Below are positions 26,901-39,217 of a stretch of DNA of 64,000 bases, in pieces. The DNA lies in assembly GCA_019321725.1 (NCBI GenBank), contig CM033124.1, positions 806,001 through 870,000 of the forward strand, written 5' to 3'. Both the position numbers and the translations under genes were made by a program. Position 1 is the first letter of the stretch. The number at the start of each line of letters is the position of its first letter. The notes beneath the pieces are model-generated. The model was not told the DNA's origin. It was given only the letters and a program-made list of their open reading frames with translations, and made no database searches. This DNA is from Paulownia fortunei. Taxonomy: Eukaryota > Streptophyta > Magnoliopsida > Lamiales > Paulowniaceae.

Positions 26901-28086
26901 ATATTCCATCAGATTCCCTTGCTTCTCTTATCCCAAAGGTTTATTTCTCGTCTTTCTTGGGTTTATTGCTCTTTTTGGGCTAAGCCCACTTTGACTTCTT
27001 CAGTTTTTCTGCCATTTCTTGTGCAAATATGTGGTTTAGTTTCTGTGAAATGAATTGGGTTGTTTGGTCGTTTCAAAATTTTTTGTTCTTTTCTTTTTCC
27101 TTTCTTGTTACTCTTTGCTGTGCAGTTTTTTTCACAAAACCACTCTGAGTCTTGAATTATTTCATGTATGTCTTTGGTTGTCAACTGGGCTTTTGTGGTG
27201 TTAATTGCTTGAATTGAAATGGGGTTGTCTTGAATTTCTTGGAAGAGTTGATACATAAATGAGCTAGCTTTCTCCAGGAAAACGTGAACTTTTTGCTTTT
27301 TCTGTGGGTGATAAGAGTTTGTGTGGATGCTTGGAAAATGAGGATGATGGGTGGGGGACCCACTTGGCATTCCTGAATTACGTGTACACATTTGTATTGC
27401 GGATTGACTATTTGCTGGAAAATATTTATAGATAGATATGGTTTAGCCGACTTTTGGGTTGTTAATTTTCTTGTATTGAAATGGGTTACTTCATTGAAAG
27501 ATTATATTCTTTATTCTTCCCAAATTTTCCTAATTTGGGAAAATTAAGGAATGGGAACTTTGCAAATGGAATGATGATTGGTTGGACCTCTTTGTGGAAT
27601 TTCACCGGTGATCTCTAAAGGCAACGCATGAGATTGATGGTGGTGACTACATGTGGTTGTTATTTTTATCTTAAGGTTTGGAGCTCTTGGTTGAGCTTCA
27701 ATGTGGCACGTTAATCAAAAACTTTATTCCGCAGTTAGAATGTGGAAAAGCATTAACTGCTTGTGAATTTCTGTATATGTGATCAAACACAACACTCACG
27801 GTCAATGCTAATGAATATTGCTGTTTTCTTAAGTAGAAGTGTTATAATTCAACGTAGTTTTAGTTCATTTTCATCCTTTCTCCATTACAAAATATCAGGC
27901 ACTCTTTTCTGAATGTTGAAAATCTTATACCAAGTGATCGAATCAGTTATGGCATGACTGTGTAGTTTCATCAAAATGTTGAAACCTATTTTTACATAAA
28001 TCAGGCATATTTCACTGAAGCAAAACAGTATATTTTAACCTCACTTCAAGTTCTATTGACAATTTAATTTGATATTTCTTTTCCAG
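23932..28086. other. Intergenic region and probable promoter/leader of the PHR1-like gene
   Basis: The first 2.5 kb is AT-rich with microsatellite-like (ATTTT)n at 25240-25269 and no supported gene. From about 26780 the sequence becomes T/C-rich and less AT-biased, as expected of a promoter, 5' UTR exon and leader intron. A possible leader intron ends at the pyrimidine-rich TTTCTTTTCCAG finishing at 28086. The transcription start cannot be fixed without RNA data. Confidence 0.5.
24309..24397. repeat. 45-bp imperfect tandem duplication
   Basis: AGATGAAATGTCATATTA starts at 24309 and again at 24354, each followed by a diverged copy of ATTCGAACTGT. No coding role is seen. Confidence 0.75.
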
Positions 28087-28155
28087 ATGCTTAAAGTGAT
28101 AACCTTTGAGTACTGCAGTTAAAAGGTAGCAATCATGGGATTCTGGAAACGATGA
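28087..28155 (+). promoter_or_regulatory. Two short upstream ORFs in the PHR1-like leader
   Basis: Immediately after a good acceptor (TTTCTTTTCCAG) there is an ATG at 28087 opening an 11-codon ORF that stops at 28122. A second ATG at 28135 opens a 6-codon ORF (MGFWKR) that stops at 28155. Both end before the main start at 28247. If the leader is spliced as proposed, ribosomes meet both before the main ORF, which suggests translational damping. This is inference; conservation is untested. Confidence 0.45.
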
Positions 28156-28246
28156 TCGTAATTTCATTGAGCCCAAAGCTAAACTGTCAGCTGATCTTTT
28201 TATAGTAGAAATCCTTTGGCTGTCATCTATTTGTGGACAACTGAAC

Positions 28247-31200
28247 ATGGCCCCTGCATTGTTTAAGAAGAAATCTAGTGAAACACAGTCAAATGACAAG
28301 GAAACCTCTGGAGCTTTGTCCAGATCATTGCGAATTCTGCCTCCTCCTTTGGAAGAAAAGTTTCCCAAGCTGCCAGATTCACCTCAGGTTACTTTGGCAC
28401 AGGAACTGACCACTAATCTAATTTCCTCTTGTTGTAGTACACTATCGTCTAACAACAAAACTGTGGGGCATTTGTTCTCATCCGCTTCTGATTACCCGAC
28501 AAATCTTCGTCATTCTTCTATGCCGCCTGATATAAGTCGATCAAATACTTTGCCATTCATTTTTAAGCCACTTAATGATGGAGTTTCTTTTGCATCAAGC
28601 CAACTGTCCCCTTCAGTTATTCGAGCTAGACAATTGGATGGCTATGATGTGGAAAACAACAATGTTTCCTGGAATACTGATGCAGTTGAGAATTTTCTTG
28701 ATATTTCCTTGAATGTCCCTGTCCAGAATAGTCAAGTAGAAACCTGTACAGGTGTAGTGGCATCGGAAGACCATACTAAGAGAACTGACTGGCGGGAGTG
28801 GGCAGATCAGTTAATCACAGTTGATGATACACTTGACTCAAATTTGAGTGATCTCCTTGTAGATGTCAATGTTCCAGATCTGGATGCCAAGGTTTGTTCC
28901 TCCATTTTGTCACCTGTCCTATTTTTATGAATTATTTCCAAAATTCACTGGTTCATTGGGACAATTAGGCCGGTTTATTCTTGCATAACATACTAAAGTA
29001 GGCCCATATTTGTATTCATTTTATTGTGTGAACCTTTATTTATAGTTTCCTTTTGTCTTTCGTCCTTCTATATGTTTATCTTCATAATTCTTCCTTTTTT
29101 CTTTCTTGTTTTACTCATCCGAGGCATATGGAGATCATGCCTATAGTTGCTGAGTGTGCCCATCTTCAGAAGGTCCGAACATAAAATGTGACCACGTTTA
29201 ATGTTTCCTGCCCACCCCTCCCTCTCCACTGTGGTTCCTCATGTTGGGGTTAAATGTCAGCTTTGACATAAAGTTTTGCATCCGAAATGTCAACCCATAT
29301 GACATTTTCATCTAATCTAGCAGCATTATGCTTTTCTGCAATTCGCATTTGTTGTGTTTTATTGGCATGTCAGACACACATGTTAGTAAATTTCAATTCA
29401 ACAACAGAGAAAATAGTGTTTAGATCCTATTCTGTCTGTGTTAATGCATACTCCTGGGAAGATAATTTTCATGGGAAAGCTAGAATTTGATGGTCTCTAT
29501 TCTTTTATTTCTCTTAATATATTCTCCTTGTTACTTTTTTTACTTCTATTGGAACTGTTAATGGCTTACAGCTGCTGGAATTGCCACCAGACGTCTCCGT
29601 GTGCCCGCCACAAATTCATCAGCATCATCATCCTCCTGTTTCAAGTGGACAAAGCTGTCCTATAGTTAGCTCTCCTTGTCCTTCACCCGTGACCAAAGCA
29701 CGAATGCGTTGGACACCAGAACTTCATGAAGTTTTTGTGGATGCTGTGACTAAGCTTGGTGGTGGTGAAAGTGAGTATCTTGCTCATCAATACTTTGTTC
29801 CATAATCTCAAGAGAAATTGAAACTTGATCTTCCTTTTGTGGTGACTTCATGATATTAACCATGCAGGAGCTACACCAAAAGGTGTCCTGAAGCTCATGA
29901 ATGTTGACGGCCTGACTATCTATCATGTGAAGAGCCACTTGCAGGTAAGAAGAAGTTTTTTGCTTGCGAATATGGTTTTTCTGCTGTTAAAAGGTGAAGT
30001 CTCTCTACTCACTATGTTCCTCTAAAATTTCAGAAATATAGAACTGCAAGATACAAGCCAGAGTCATCGGAAGGTATCTTGCTGACTATTTCCGCATTTA
30101 TGACATTAAATCTGTATTTAGAAAACAAGATGTGTTTAGCTACTCGACTAAATATTATGATTATTAGCACTTAATTCAATAGAAGTTCATCATCTTGATT
30201 GTTATTGCTCTGTACTTGACATTGCAATGCCATATCGTATTGCTTGAATGAGAAAATGTCTTGCTGATCTGGTATTGCTCTTGTTATCAGAGATTCTCAT
30301 GTATGCTTTGATATATATTTTTTCCTTTCCGACTTTAGGAACATCAGAGAAGAAGTCGAAAAATGTTGCTGAGATGACATCCCTGGACTTGAAGACGTAA
30401 GTCTCTCTCTATCTTTTTGCCACAGCTTCACAGCGTCATATTCACCTTCATTTTTATGTTTCATGTCCTAATTTTCTTTTTTTTTCTTTTTTCTGAAAGG
30501 TCCAAATTAGAGTATAGTTTAACTTATGTAATATAAACTCAAGACACCCCTAATATACATGTAAATTGCATACATACAATTCTTTCCAGGTTATAGTGAG
30601 TGGTATGACAGTAAAGTGCGTATATGCATGTAATCTATTCGCTGAAGATCAGCTGTTTGATTACGCCTTGGTTATTGAGTAAAAGTATAAATAAGATTCA
30701 ATAAGGATGATTGCTGTGAAGAAGTTGATATAGAATAAATAAGTAATTGGGTAGAAGTAGTCTGTATAAAGCCAAACAGGGCAATTAAGAATGAATCACG
30801 TGGCAGAGCGTATAATCTTCCCTCTTGGAGTCAGTAAGTTTCCATGGCATTGAATCTGAACATCTCAATTTACATATTTTGATGGCAGGACAATGGGGAT
30901 AACTGAAGCACTCAGATTGCAGATGGAAGTCCAGAAGCAGCTCCACGAACAACTTGAGGTATGCAAATGGTGCTTGAGGTCCTACCAAGAAGTTGAATGG
31001 TAGTCTCATGCCTTTTTGTCAGCTAACTTGCCACTTGTGAATAATTGCTCATCCGAGTAAAATAGCATATTAAGAATCACTCTACATTTGGCAGTTGATT
31101 AAAATGGTGTTACTTCCTACATTCCATAGTTATTGCTACATCTTACTATGGTAGAAAGTAAAAATTGACAATCATTGGAACATCTTAAAAATGATAAATA

Positions 31201-33968
31201 ATGCTTTCAAAGTGATGTTACTTAAATGGTAATCTCATGTCTTTCAAAGTAGAATAAGTATAATTAAGAATGACTTCTACATCTCACAGTTGAAGACAAT
31301 GATTTTACTTCCTACTTTCCATAGCTATTGCTGAATTTTACTGTGGTAGAAAGTCCAAACAGACAATCTTTGGAACAATATATTAAAACTTTTTAATTAC
31401 TTTTCTGATAAGTTAGACTTTCCAATGATGTTATACTTTTACATAGTTTAACTTTTTAATTTTATGTGTTTTAAGTGCTAAAAACAAAATTAGTGAACTG
31501 CATGCTCTGGCCAAAAAACATTTTAATAGCATGAATCTTTCTTATTTTTTGGAACAGAGTACACATTCAGGTCTTTTTCCTAATTTTCTAACAATTTTTG
31601 TTGTCGCTCTGATCAATTTGTCCATCAGTTTTGGTGTAATTTTTTTTTTAGTTTAATGGTTCATTTTTGGCATGATGTGGTTGAGCCCTTAGGGTAATCT
31701 AGGAGAGTTTAGATTGTACTCTAGTTTTTATTCAGTAGTCAACTCTGGTTATGAAGGGTTGAAGAAACATTTTGGTGGAAGTTTCGTTTCTGGGGAAAGA
31801 TCAGTGTTTTAGAAGGCGAAAGGGTTGGGTTAAGCTTTTCGCATGTCTTTGGGTAGGGCTTGTGCCTCGGAGCTTGGGGCATGTATCCCATGACTTTTCA
31901 TATTGAGTATTTTAAAAAATGTAGCTAACAAACTACAAAACTACTAGGAAAAAGGTTATGGAAGAAAAATGTTGATCCAGGAGGCATTAAATAGCATATA
32001 AAAAAAAGATGGATGTTTATAACTCTTGAGCAAATAAAAAAATACAAAATTGTTTTATTAAAATCACGAGGCAAGTAAAAACAATTATTAGAGAATGATG
32101 TTGATATAATGAACTTAAATTTTTAAAGGGTTGTTGATAAGAAAATTTGGGCATCTGGGACTTCCAAAGTATAACCAAACAAGGAATTTCTAATTCCGAA
32201 ATCATTGGGGCGTACATCCAGTAACTTGGGGGGCTTTAGGGTGTTAAAAAGGCATATGGCCCACATGCCTCAGCAAATGCCGTGAATGCCGTAGCATGTG
32301 CTCATGAAGAAGAAATGCCCGTAGGATGGCCTCAAGGCATTTTGTGACTGCCCTGCCTCAAGGAAAGGTTTTTAAAATATTGGTAAATAATGCATCCTGC
32401 TGAGCAAGAAGAATAAACAATAGCTAGATCCACCCAAAAGACTATATAAAATAGAATTGTGCACACTATTTCTGCTGAACTAAACGAAAATTGCACACCA
32501 TATTGTTTGGTGTAGGTTTCTTGTCAGTTATACAATACATAACACATTCAGGATTAATTCCTTGATTTTTCAGACTCATTTGCGTTGACAGAAGTAATCT
32601 TATGTTACTCTGCTTTCTGTAAAAATGTAGTTTAATTTAGGAGGGATTCATTGTGTGTCTCACCTATTGGACTCAGGTGTTTTTACATCTAACTAGGTAG
32701 CCCTCACCTGATCTTCTTAATAGTGCTTGTAGATTTGTGCTTTTCAATGGTAGTTTCTCTCCATACTGAATAAGAAACTTGTTGAATTTGATTTCAGATA
32801 AGCTTGCCAAACATGTTAGAAATGCATGGTTCTTGCTGTGATTATTTGCCTAGTTTCATTCTGTTCAACAGATTACTAATATTTTTGCGTTATGTGCAAT
32901 GTCACACAAAACATACCATCAAGTTTCTTTTGGTCGCATCAGTACTGCTCATATTTTTGCATTAGGTGCAATGTGAGACAAAATATACCATTAAGTTCTT
33001 TTAGTAGCATCATCATCACTGCTAAGTAGAAACTGCAGCTGTTCATGCACAAATAAACTCATTCAGCTTAGATATGATAGTTTTTTTTTCTGAGTTAATT
33101 GGCACATTCTTTGTGAATATTTGATGTACCAATGTAGAGATTGCAGTTGTGGGTTTAAATAGTAACTTGGATTAACCATTTTTGTGGCCAAATGAAATTA
33201 ATAGGCTCAAGTGGTGTTACACTTTAAGCATACAACTTGGTCATACCTGAGGGCCTACCGGGTGGGGGTGGAGGTAGGATATCCATAGGCATCCACAAAC
33301 CACCTTACCTACAAACTGTCAAGGGACAACCATAAAAAATAATGCAAGTCTAGGATGTTTCAGTACCTCTTTGATTCTATATATAAAAATAAAATTTTAA
33401 GTCCATATGGGTAATTTCTATGAGATCAGTTGATAGATACTATTTTTTTCAGCCGACAGGTCGACATTGCTCATCCAGAAATTATTATTGGTTTGATATA
33501 TAGGGATCATAATGTTCCTAATTTTATGGTAACTTGTGTAACTATTATGGATATGCACTCTAAATTAAGAGTTTTGACTTATCATGGAAAGCCCTGTTCC
33601 TTCAGATTCAAAGAAATCTGCAGTTGCGAATTGAAGAACAAGGGAAGCACCTTCAAATGATGTTTGAGAAGCAGAGGAAGATGGAGGAAGAAAAATTAAA
33701 AGCCTCATCATCAAACCTAGACAAGCCTTCTCAACTGCCAACCATAGAAAATCAGCCTTTCATTGGTAATAATAAAGCAGAATTGTCAGACCATGACCAC
33801 TCCTGCAACAAAGAAATTTCAACTGATACCTGCATTCCAGCAGATGAACATCCGAATAAGAAAGAAATATCATCTGAAAGGACAACCTGCGAGGACCATG
33901 AATCGGATGCTAGTGAATATAGTCCACCATCAAAACGAGCCAAGGCTGATGAAACAGGAAAATCTTGA
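28247..33968 (+). CDS. PHL1: PHR1/PHL1-like MYB-CC transcription factor, 483 residues
   Basis: GARP-type MYB-CC factor of the PHOSPHATE STARVATION RESPONSE clade; such proteins bind P1BS (GNATATNC) sites and are restrained by SPX proteins. Exons: 28247-28891, 29572-29770, 29868-29944, 30034-30073, 30339-30396, 30889-30958, 33606-33968, all in phase. The N-terminal half is Ser/Pro-rich with the clade block [10 protein letters not shown] at 181-190. The GARP DNA-binding domain is at about 257-312 ([12 protein letters not shown], then [10 protein letters not shown], then the SHLQKYR end). The MYB-CC coiled coil is at about 341-388 ([20 protein letters not shown], then [17 protein letters not shown]). 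A nuclear-type basic patch SKRAK lies near the C-terminus. PHR1 and PHL1 cannot be separated by eye. The last intron is unusually long (2647 bases) and repeat-rich. Upstream ORFs and a downstream decayed copy are listed separately. Confidence 0.93.
31000..31385. repeat. About 205-bp imperfect tandem duplication in the last PHR1-like intron
   Basis: ATGGTAGTCTCATG and following text recurs about 205 bases on: TACTTCCTAC at 31111 matches TACTTCCTAC at 31316, and both continue CATAG, ATTGCT, TGGTAGAAAGT and TGGAACA. The copies have diverged by substitutions and small indels. It lies inside the 30959-33605 intron. Confidence 0.75.
31802..32385. mobile_element. Possible hAT-like MITE in the last PHR1-like intron
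   Basis: The left end CAGTGTTTTAGAAGGCGAAA is partly complementary to the right end around 32366-32382 (AAGGTTTTTAAAATATTG). Inside are GCCTC/GGGCTTGTGCCTCGG words and GCCTCAAGG motifs typical of a widespread plant repeat. The inverted ends are degenerate and I see no clean target duplication. Confidence 0.35.
32881..33020. repeat. 72-bp tandem duplication in the last PHR1-like intron
   Basis: ATTTTTGCGTTATGTGCAAT at 32881 recurs with slight change at 32953. Both copies continue ACAAAA, ATACCAT, AAGTT and a GCATCA motif. A second independent duplication in the same intron. Confidence 0.8.
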
Positions 33969-34504
33969 ATTAATCTTGGATCATGACTTTTCCCATTTCT
34001 GAAAATGACTTGGTTACCAAGGATCAATTTCCTGTCAATTGACCTCGCAATTTGAATATCATATGGATTTACTTTCAAGAAGTAGAATCTATTTCCATTT
34101 GTATTTGTAAATTATCAAACCCTTTTCTGATTCTCATTGTATACAGTCTCTCCACTTGCTGTGTGAATGATTGTTCATACAGAATTGGCTAATGAAAAGG
34201 GTTCTCTGTGCAGCTTGTGGATGTATTAGGATTGTAGTTCGTGAAACCCTGTGAATACTGGAAATATAAATTTCTCTTCTTCAATCATATTAGTTAATGT
34301 AAACTAAGCCATGTCTACACCTCATGTGACGTTGAACTGCGAATCTTACAATGCAGATTAAAAGCCAACTCTCAGGCATGTTGAATCCCCTGTAGTGTAA
34401 TCATCTTAATTCTTGTTCTGTTACCAATTCAGTAGCTGGAAAGCTGTAACATGATATATTGATGTTTCAGTGCAAAAAAGTGATGTTGCAGGCAAAATTA
34501 TTAA

Positions 34505-35575
34505 GTTTACACAAGAAGTTGACTCCTATTGCAGAGCTGGCTTCTCTAAAATCCCAAGAAATGAGTTCTCTCTCCCTCTTTGATTATTATTCTCCATTTT
34601 TTTTTACTTATTTGACCATTAAGATCGAGATTTAGCTTCAAGTTAAATGTTTAATTAAAGTTGAGGTTTTGCACTAAGTTTGATTAATTTGTCTTTTATT
34701 ATTGTAGAACTCCACGGAGCTAGCTGCATTACTAGCAGTGCAGTTCAAGATTCAGAAGGAGCTCCACAGCCAACTTGAGGTGCAAAATATGCTGACAAAG
34801 GTTCCACCATCGGTATCTTGGAACTCCTTTTCTTTCTTAAGCATCTGATGACAGCAGAGGTACCAAGTTTTTTCCTTATTTTGGGTGATGAAACTGCAGG
34901 TTGCCTTCTTCTAAGTAGTTTAATACAGAATGATGCCCTCATAATCCTTTTCTGAAATCTTTTTAAGGGTTGTTATTTATAGTAATGACCTTATAAGGTT
35001 CCAAGTTCCAACTTAGTCAAAAGAGCTTAAAACGAAATTTGAAGTAATGCTATACGCATACATTTGATGAAAATCTTGATTTCTTGAAGATCGTTTTGTT
35101 AAAGTATATGACCTAGTAAACAACTGTGGAATGCAGGTTTTAGGATTCTGATAGTTTCTGATGCTATTTTATCGTCTACCGGTGTGCCAAAAGCTTAGCA
35201 ACAGTGCAATTCAAGTGCTACATTTCGAATATGGGTTGCAGGAGCCCCACATCCTTGGCCTCTGCCTTGCCATGAAGGGCAATTGTTGCCGCACCTAAGC
35301 CAATTTGAAAGACTTCTGTATTACGTTTACTCGGGTTAGAGATGGTATCACTTACCACTTTTCTGATTCTTTATATGAACTTCACAAATCTAGTTTGCAT
35401 TTATACTGCATTATCTACTGAACAACAGGATCCCTTTTCACTTAGGTTGCACAGAAAGAAGCCTGCAACGGCAAAATTGAGGCACAGAGGCAGGTACCAT
35501 GGAATGCTGTTTGGCAAGAAGATGAATGTAGACAGGGAAATGTTGAAGGCCTCTACATCAACTTCAGATGAATAA
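34505..35575 (+). pseudogene. Decayed partial tandem copy of the PHR1-like gene's last three exons
   Basis: Three blocks resemble exons 5-7 of the upstream gene in the same order and strand. Block 1 (about 34505-34560) encodes AELASLKSQE, matching [10 protein letters not shown]; the donor GTAAGT has become ATGAGT. Block 2 (34708-34779) encodes LAVQFKIQKELHSQLE, matching [16 protein letters not shown], with AG before and GTGCAA after. Block 3 starts at 35446 after TTAG and matches IEEQGK (IEAQRQ). It then shifts frame by one base near 35494 and continues in the new frame with LFGKKMNVDREMLKAST against [17 protein letters not shown], ending at TAA (35573-35575). No GARP domain is present. The lost donor, frameshift and missing DNA-binding domain argue for a non-functional fragment. 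Confidence 0.8.
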
Positions 35576-36421
35576 AATTTGTGGGATTTTCTGCATGAGT
35601 TAAAAAATAAATCAAGTTATTGGATACCCAATTTGAGATCGAAAGTTAAAAGCTTGTTTAAGCTCGGTTTGTTAATTGAACAAACCAAACTTGGACACAT
35701 TTTTTCGTTCGATAAGATTTAAAACTCAACTCGATTACTAAAAAAATAAAAAATAAAAAATAAAAAAAATCAAACTACTCGACCTCGATCTATGTTTGAT
35801 TCAATTAGAGTTCGTTCAATCTCGATTCAATTAACAAGCTCAAAATCAATTCTTAAAGTTCGGTAAAAACTTCAAACAAATTGAAACGATAATGTATTTT
35901 GCTCTCGATTCGATTTGTTTATATTCCTAATTTTTTATAAATTGATGAGCACTACTCTTGATCTTACTTGCCTTTAGTAGTATGTATTTTTATTCCCTTA
36001 GTGATGTATAGTTTGTGTCTTTTTTATGATACATGCTTCATATTATTATTGTAAAGTTGCTGCTGCTGCTAATATTCAATATATAGATCAGTTTATTTTC
36101 CCATTTTCTCTTTCATTTTTGACGTCTAAGCCATGTCAATATCAGTTCCTTCTTATTAATATCAGGATATTATGATCATTTATCATATGAGTCTCATACA
36201 TCAATTAATATTATGGATCCACCAACTAAACAAACTAGAATATATTGGACCAATTAATAAAACCACAAGTGAGGCCCAATTTGCAAAGAGTAATCATCAT
36301 TGGGCCGACTCTTATGCCATTGGACTTGGGCTGAAGTCAATGGATCCAATTGAAAAAATTAGTTTGCAAATAGCATGGAAAAATAATTTACTTTTAGTGA
36401 CAATTTAGTCTATACCTTTTA

Positions 36422-36450
36422 TTTTCTACAATGAAATGCATTGTAGAAAA
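36422..36450. repeat. Perfect 12-bp inverted repeat (hairpin)
   Basis: TTTTCTACAATG and its exact complement CATTGTAGAAAA are separated by five bases (AAATG). The hairpin lies directly left of the dinucleotide microsatellite and plastid insert. Confidence 0.8.
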
Positions 36451-36460
36451 AAATACATAA

Positions 36461-36474
36461 ACACACACACACAG

Positions 36475-36522
<48 letters not shown>
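36461..36522. repeat. Compound (CA)n(TA)n microsatellite
   Basis: An AC run with one GA interruption passes into an uninterrupted AT run and abuts the plastid-derived block. Likely length-variable. Confidence 0.9.
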
Positions 36523-37143
36523 GTCTATTGTTCGAAAAAAAAAATGCTTAGCTAATTCCATACGTCTAACCAAAATATTCTTTCTTCTTCCAACTTCATT
36601 CCCTTCCCTGTGGCCCCTTCTTCCCTAATTCTTTTTATTCTACCAATGAATTATCTAAAATAATGTGTAAATCTAGATCGGTTAATTATTCTCGAATAAC
36701 ACCTGCACCAGTAGATATTTCTCGATTGCAAAATGTATCGAAGTTCTGGATAATAAAAAAAAGTGGGATGTTATATTTATATATGTGTATGTGTATAATT
36801 ATCAAAAATCCTCGTCACAAGCTATTACATATATATGTCTATTGTTCGAAAAAAAATTATTAGCTAATTCCATACGTCTAATCAAAAAATTATTTCTTCT
36901 TCCAACCTTTCGAACTTCTCATTCATTCCCTATGCTCTTCTTCCCTAATTCTTTTTATTCTATCAATGAATTATCTAGAATAATGCGTAAATCTAGATCG
37001 ACTAATTGTTTTCGAATAGCACTTGCACCAGTAGAGATTTTTCGATTGCGAAATATATCGAAGTTCTGGGTAGTAAAAAAAATAGGGTGTTGTATTTATA
37101 TATATGTGTATAATTATAAAAACTCCTCATCACAAGCTGTCAT
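36521..37143 (-). pseudogene. rpoC1: Nuclear plastid DNA insert (rpoC1 fragment), two tandem copies
   Basis: Two 310-314-bp direct copies (36521-36834 and 36835-37143). On the minus strand each reads as an internal piece of the plastid RNA polymerase beta' subunit: copy 2 gives [17 protein letters not shown], then [14 protein letters not shown], stop, KELG, later RKVGRR and RRMELA. Copy 1 gives [13 protein letters not shown], then DNSLVE, stop, KELG. Intact rpoC1 has [10 protein letters not shown]...IREQLADLDLRII...NSLVEW. Both copies share a stop in place of that Trp; copy 1 has a private stop for the Gln of IREQ. Only an internal segment is present, and with multiple stops it is non-functional. 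It could have come through a mitochondrial copy. Confidence 0.85.
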
Positions 37144-39217
37144 TTGACATCGTGTTTAATGAAACATAATTTTATATTTTTTTTCTTGGAATTAAAATTA
37201 TATTTTATTTCTTTTAATTCGATGAATTTTAACTTTTAGTCTACTCTGTATTTAATGGTTTCACATTAATAAATAAATTTATGTTTTTAGATTTCTTACC
37301 TTTCTATAGGATTGTTTTACTTTTTTTGTCTTTTTTTCCTTCACCACATGCTACATTGCATCGTATTTAAACTACAGTAATTTTAAGTTATATAGTAATA
37401 ACAATAAATTATTATTAATAATAAGTAAGCCTTTTTCAATTATTATAAAATAAAAATATATATACAAAGCCAAGATGGAACTGAAAAGCTGTATTTGACA
37501 CTGATTTTGGCAGCATATATAGAAAATTAGTCTATTTCATACTAAAGTAAAAGAACAAAAAAAAAAAGCATCATCTTTATAGATATTTCCAAAAACCCAT
37601 AAGATATACTGAAAAAGAAATAAATAAATCCATCATCTCTATAGATAGATTCTGCCCTTTTTGAAAGGGGTTGTAGAAGTGGTCCACCTTGTTAAGTCCG
37701 AGTGACTTATGCATAATAATTGACAATAAAAATGATAAGTGCAATTTATTAAGTTTGGTAATTTAGGTAGGTTAGGTTTTATATATTTAATAAAAAATTT
37801 AATACTAAATTAATTTTTGATTATTTGTTTCTTTTTAGAAATATTTTTTTTTTTACTCATCATATTAGATTGATTTATTAACAACGTCAAAACAAAGAGA
37901 GAGTTTTTGATTTTGTGTTATAAATTCAATTATTATATTGTATTAAATTTTACTGATAATAAATTATTTTATCTCTAGGCATGATATCGAGAAATAGGAT
38001 ATTGAGATCCAAATTTTGTTAAAATTGATGATATCAATTTTAAATTTCGTTGTGCATGTCGTTTTATGATCTAATCTTTGTTCAAATATTAATTGGAACG
38101 TAAACTGTATAATTGAAATAATTGAATCGGAAAATAAATTCTAATATACCTCGTATAGAACATTTGTTTCATGTACTATGAGATAGTCAAAAGAGTTGTA
38201 TTATACAATTTAGATTTTTTTATTTTTATTTTTATTTTTAATAATACACTTTAACCCATTCTTTGTACGAGGGTAACACTAGTTTCTGTGCTGTGTCCAA
38301 GCTCTAACATGATGTAAATCAAACTATTATTAAACTAAATCTTGATCCGAACTTAAAAGAATTGTATTTTTTTTTTTTATGGTCTAGTTTGAGTTATGGT
38401 TGGTGAGGTTTTACTCCCGATGGTAAAATTAAAGTCTCAAATATTTACAGTTAAAAATATTAGATTCGACTTCATATATATATATATAACTATTTTAAAT
38501 AGTAATTGATTATAAATGTTGATAGTTGTTAAAGACCAATTATTAATTACTAATTAATATTTAATAAATGATGTTAATAGTATAATGATATAGACTATGT
38601 ACCAACAATTCAATATAGAAAATTGAGTCATGAAATGATCAAATCTTGATTTTTGAGTGTGATTTGGAAAGCCATTTGAACCTTTCCACAAATGGATAGT
38701 CACACACCCATTAATCATCTCATTATCAATCCCAATATTTATATCTTTTTCAACTTACTCTTTTTAAAAAATAATAATAATATTTTTTTTAAATATATAT
38801 ATTTTTTAAATATATATTTTTTATTTGGGAAATTTTGTCTCTCTTCTATCCCAATGGGTAGTGGCTATCAAGTAAGAGGTGAAGAGGTTGCTCCCCATTA
38901 AAGGGGACTTAAAGACTTAGGAACTGGTCCATAGTCCTCTCCCCAACTGAAACATTCAATAAAACTGCATATTGACAAAAGGACAATTCTACCCTTTAGA
39001 ACATGAAAGTGACACATCTCAAACTTTAATTTCCATATTCAATTTTGCCATATTTATAGGTTACTGTGCATTTAAATATCTCCTTGAAATACGAATCAAT
39101 CCCATATTAAATATAAATTCAACTAATCCTAAATAAAAATTGAGTTTGGAGTAAAATTTCCTACATGTTCCTACTTTGTCATCACCAAACACCAATATGG
39201 ATATTTTATTATGTTTT

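Noticed and set aside
35342..35575. Independent small gene of 77 codons
   Set aside because: Its second half aligns with the last exon of the PHR1-like gene after a one-base shift, so it is part of the decayed copy; the first half is intron-like.
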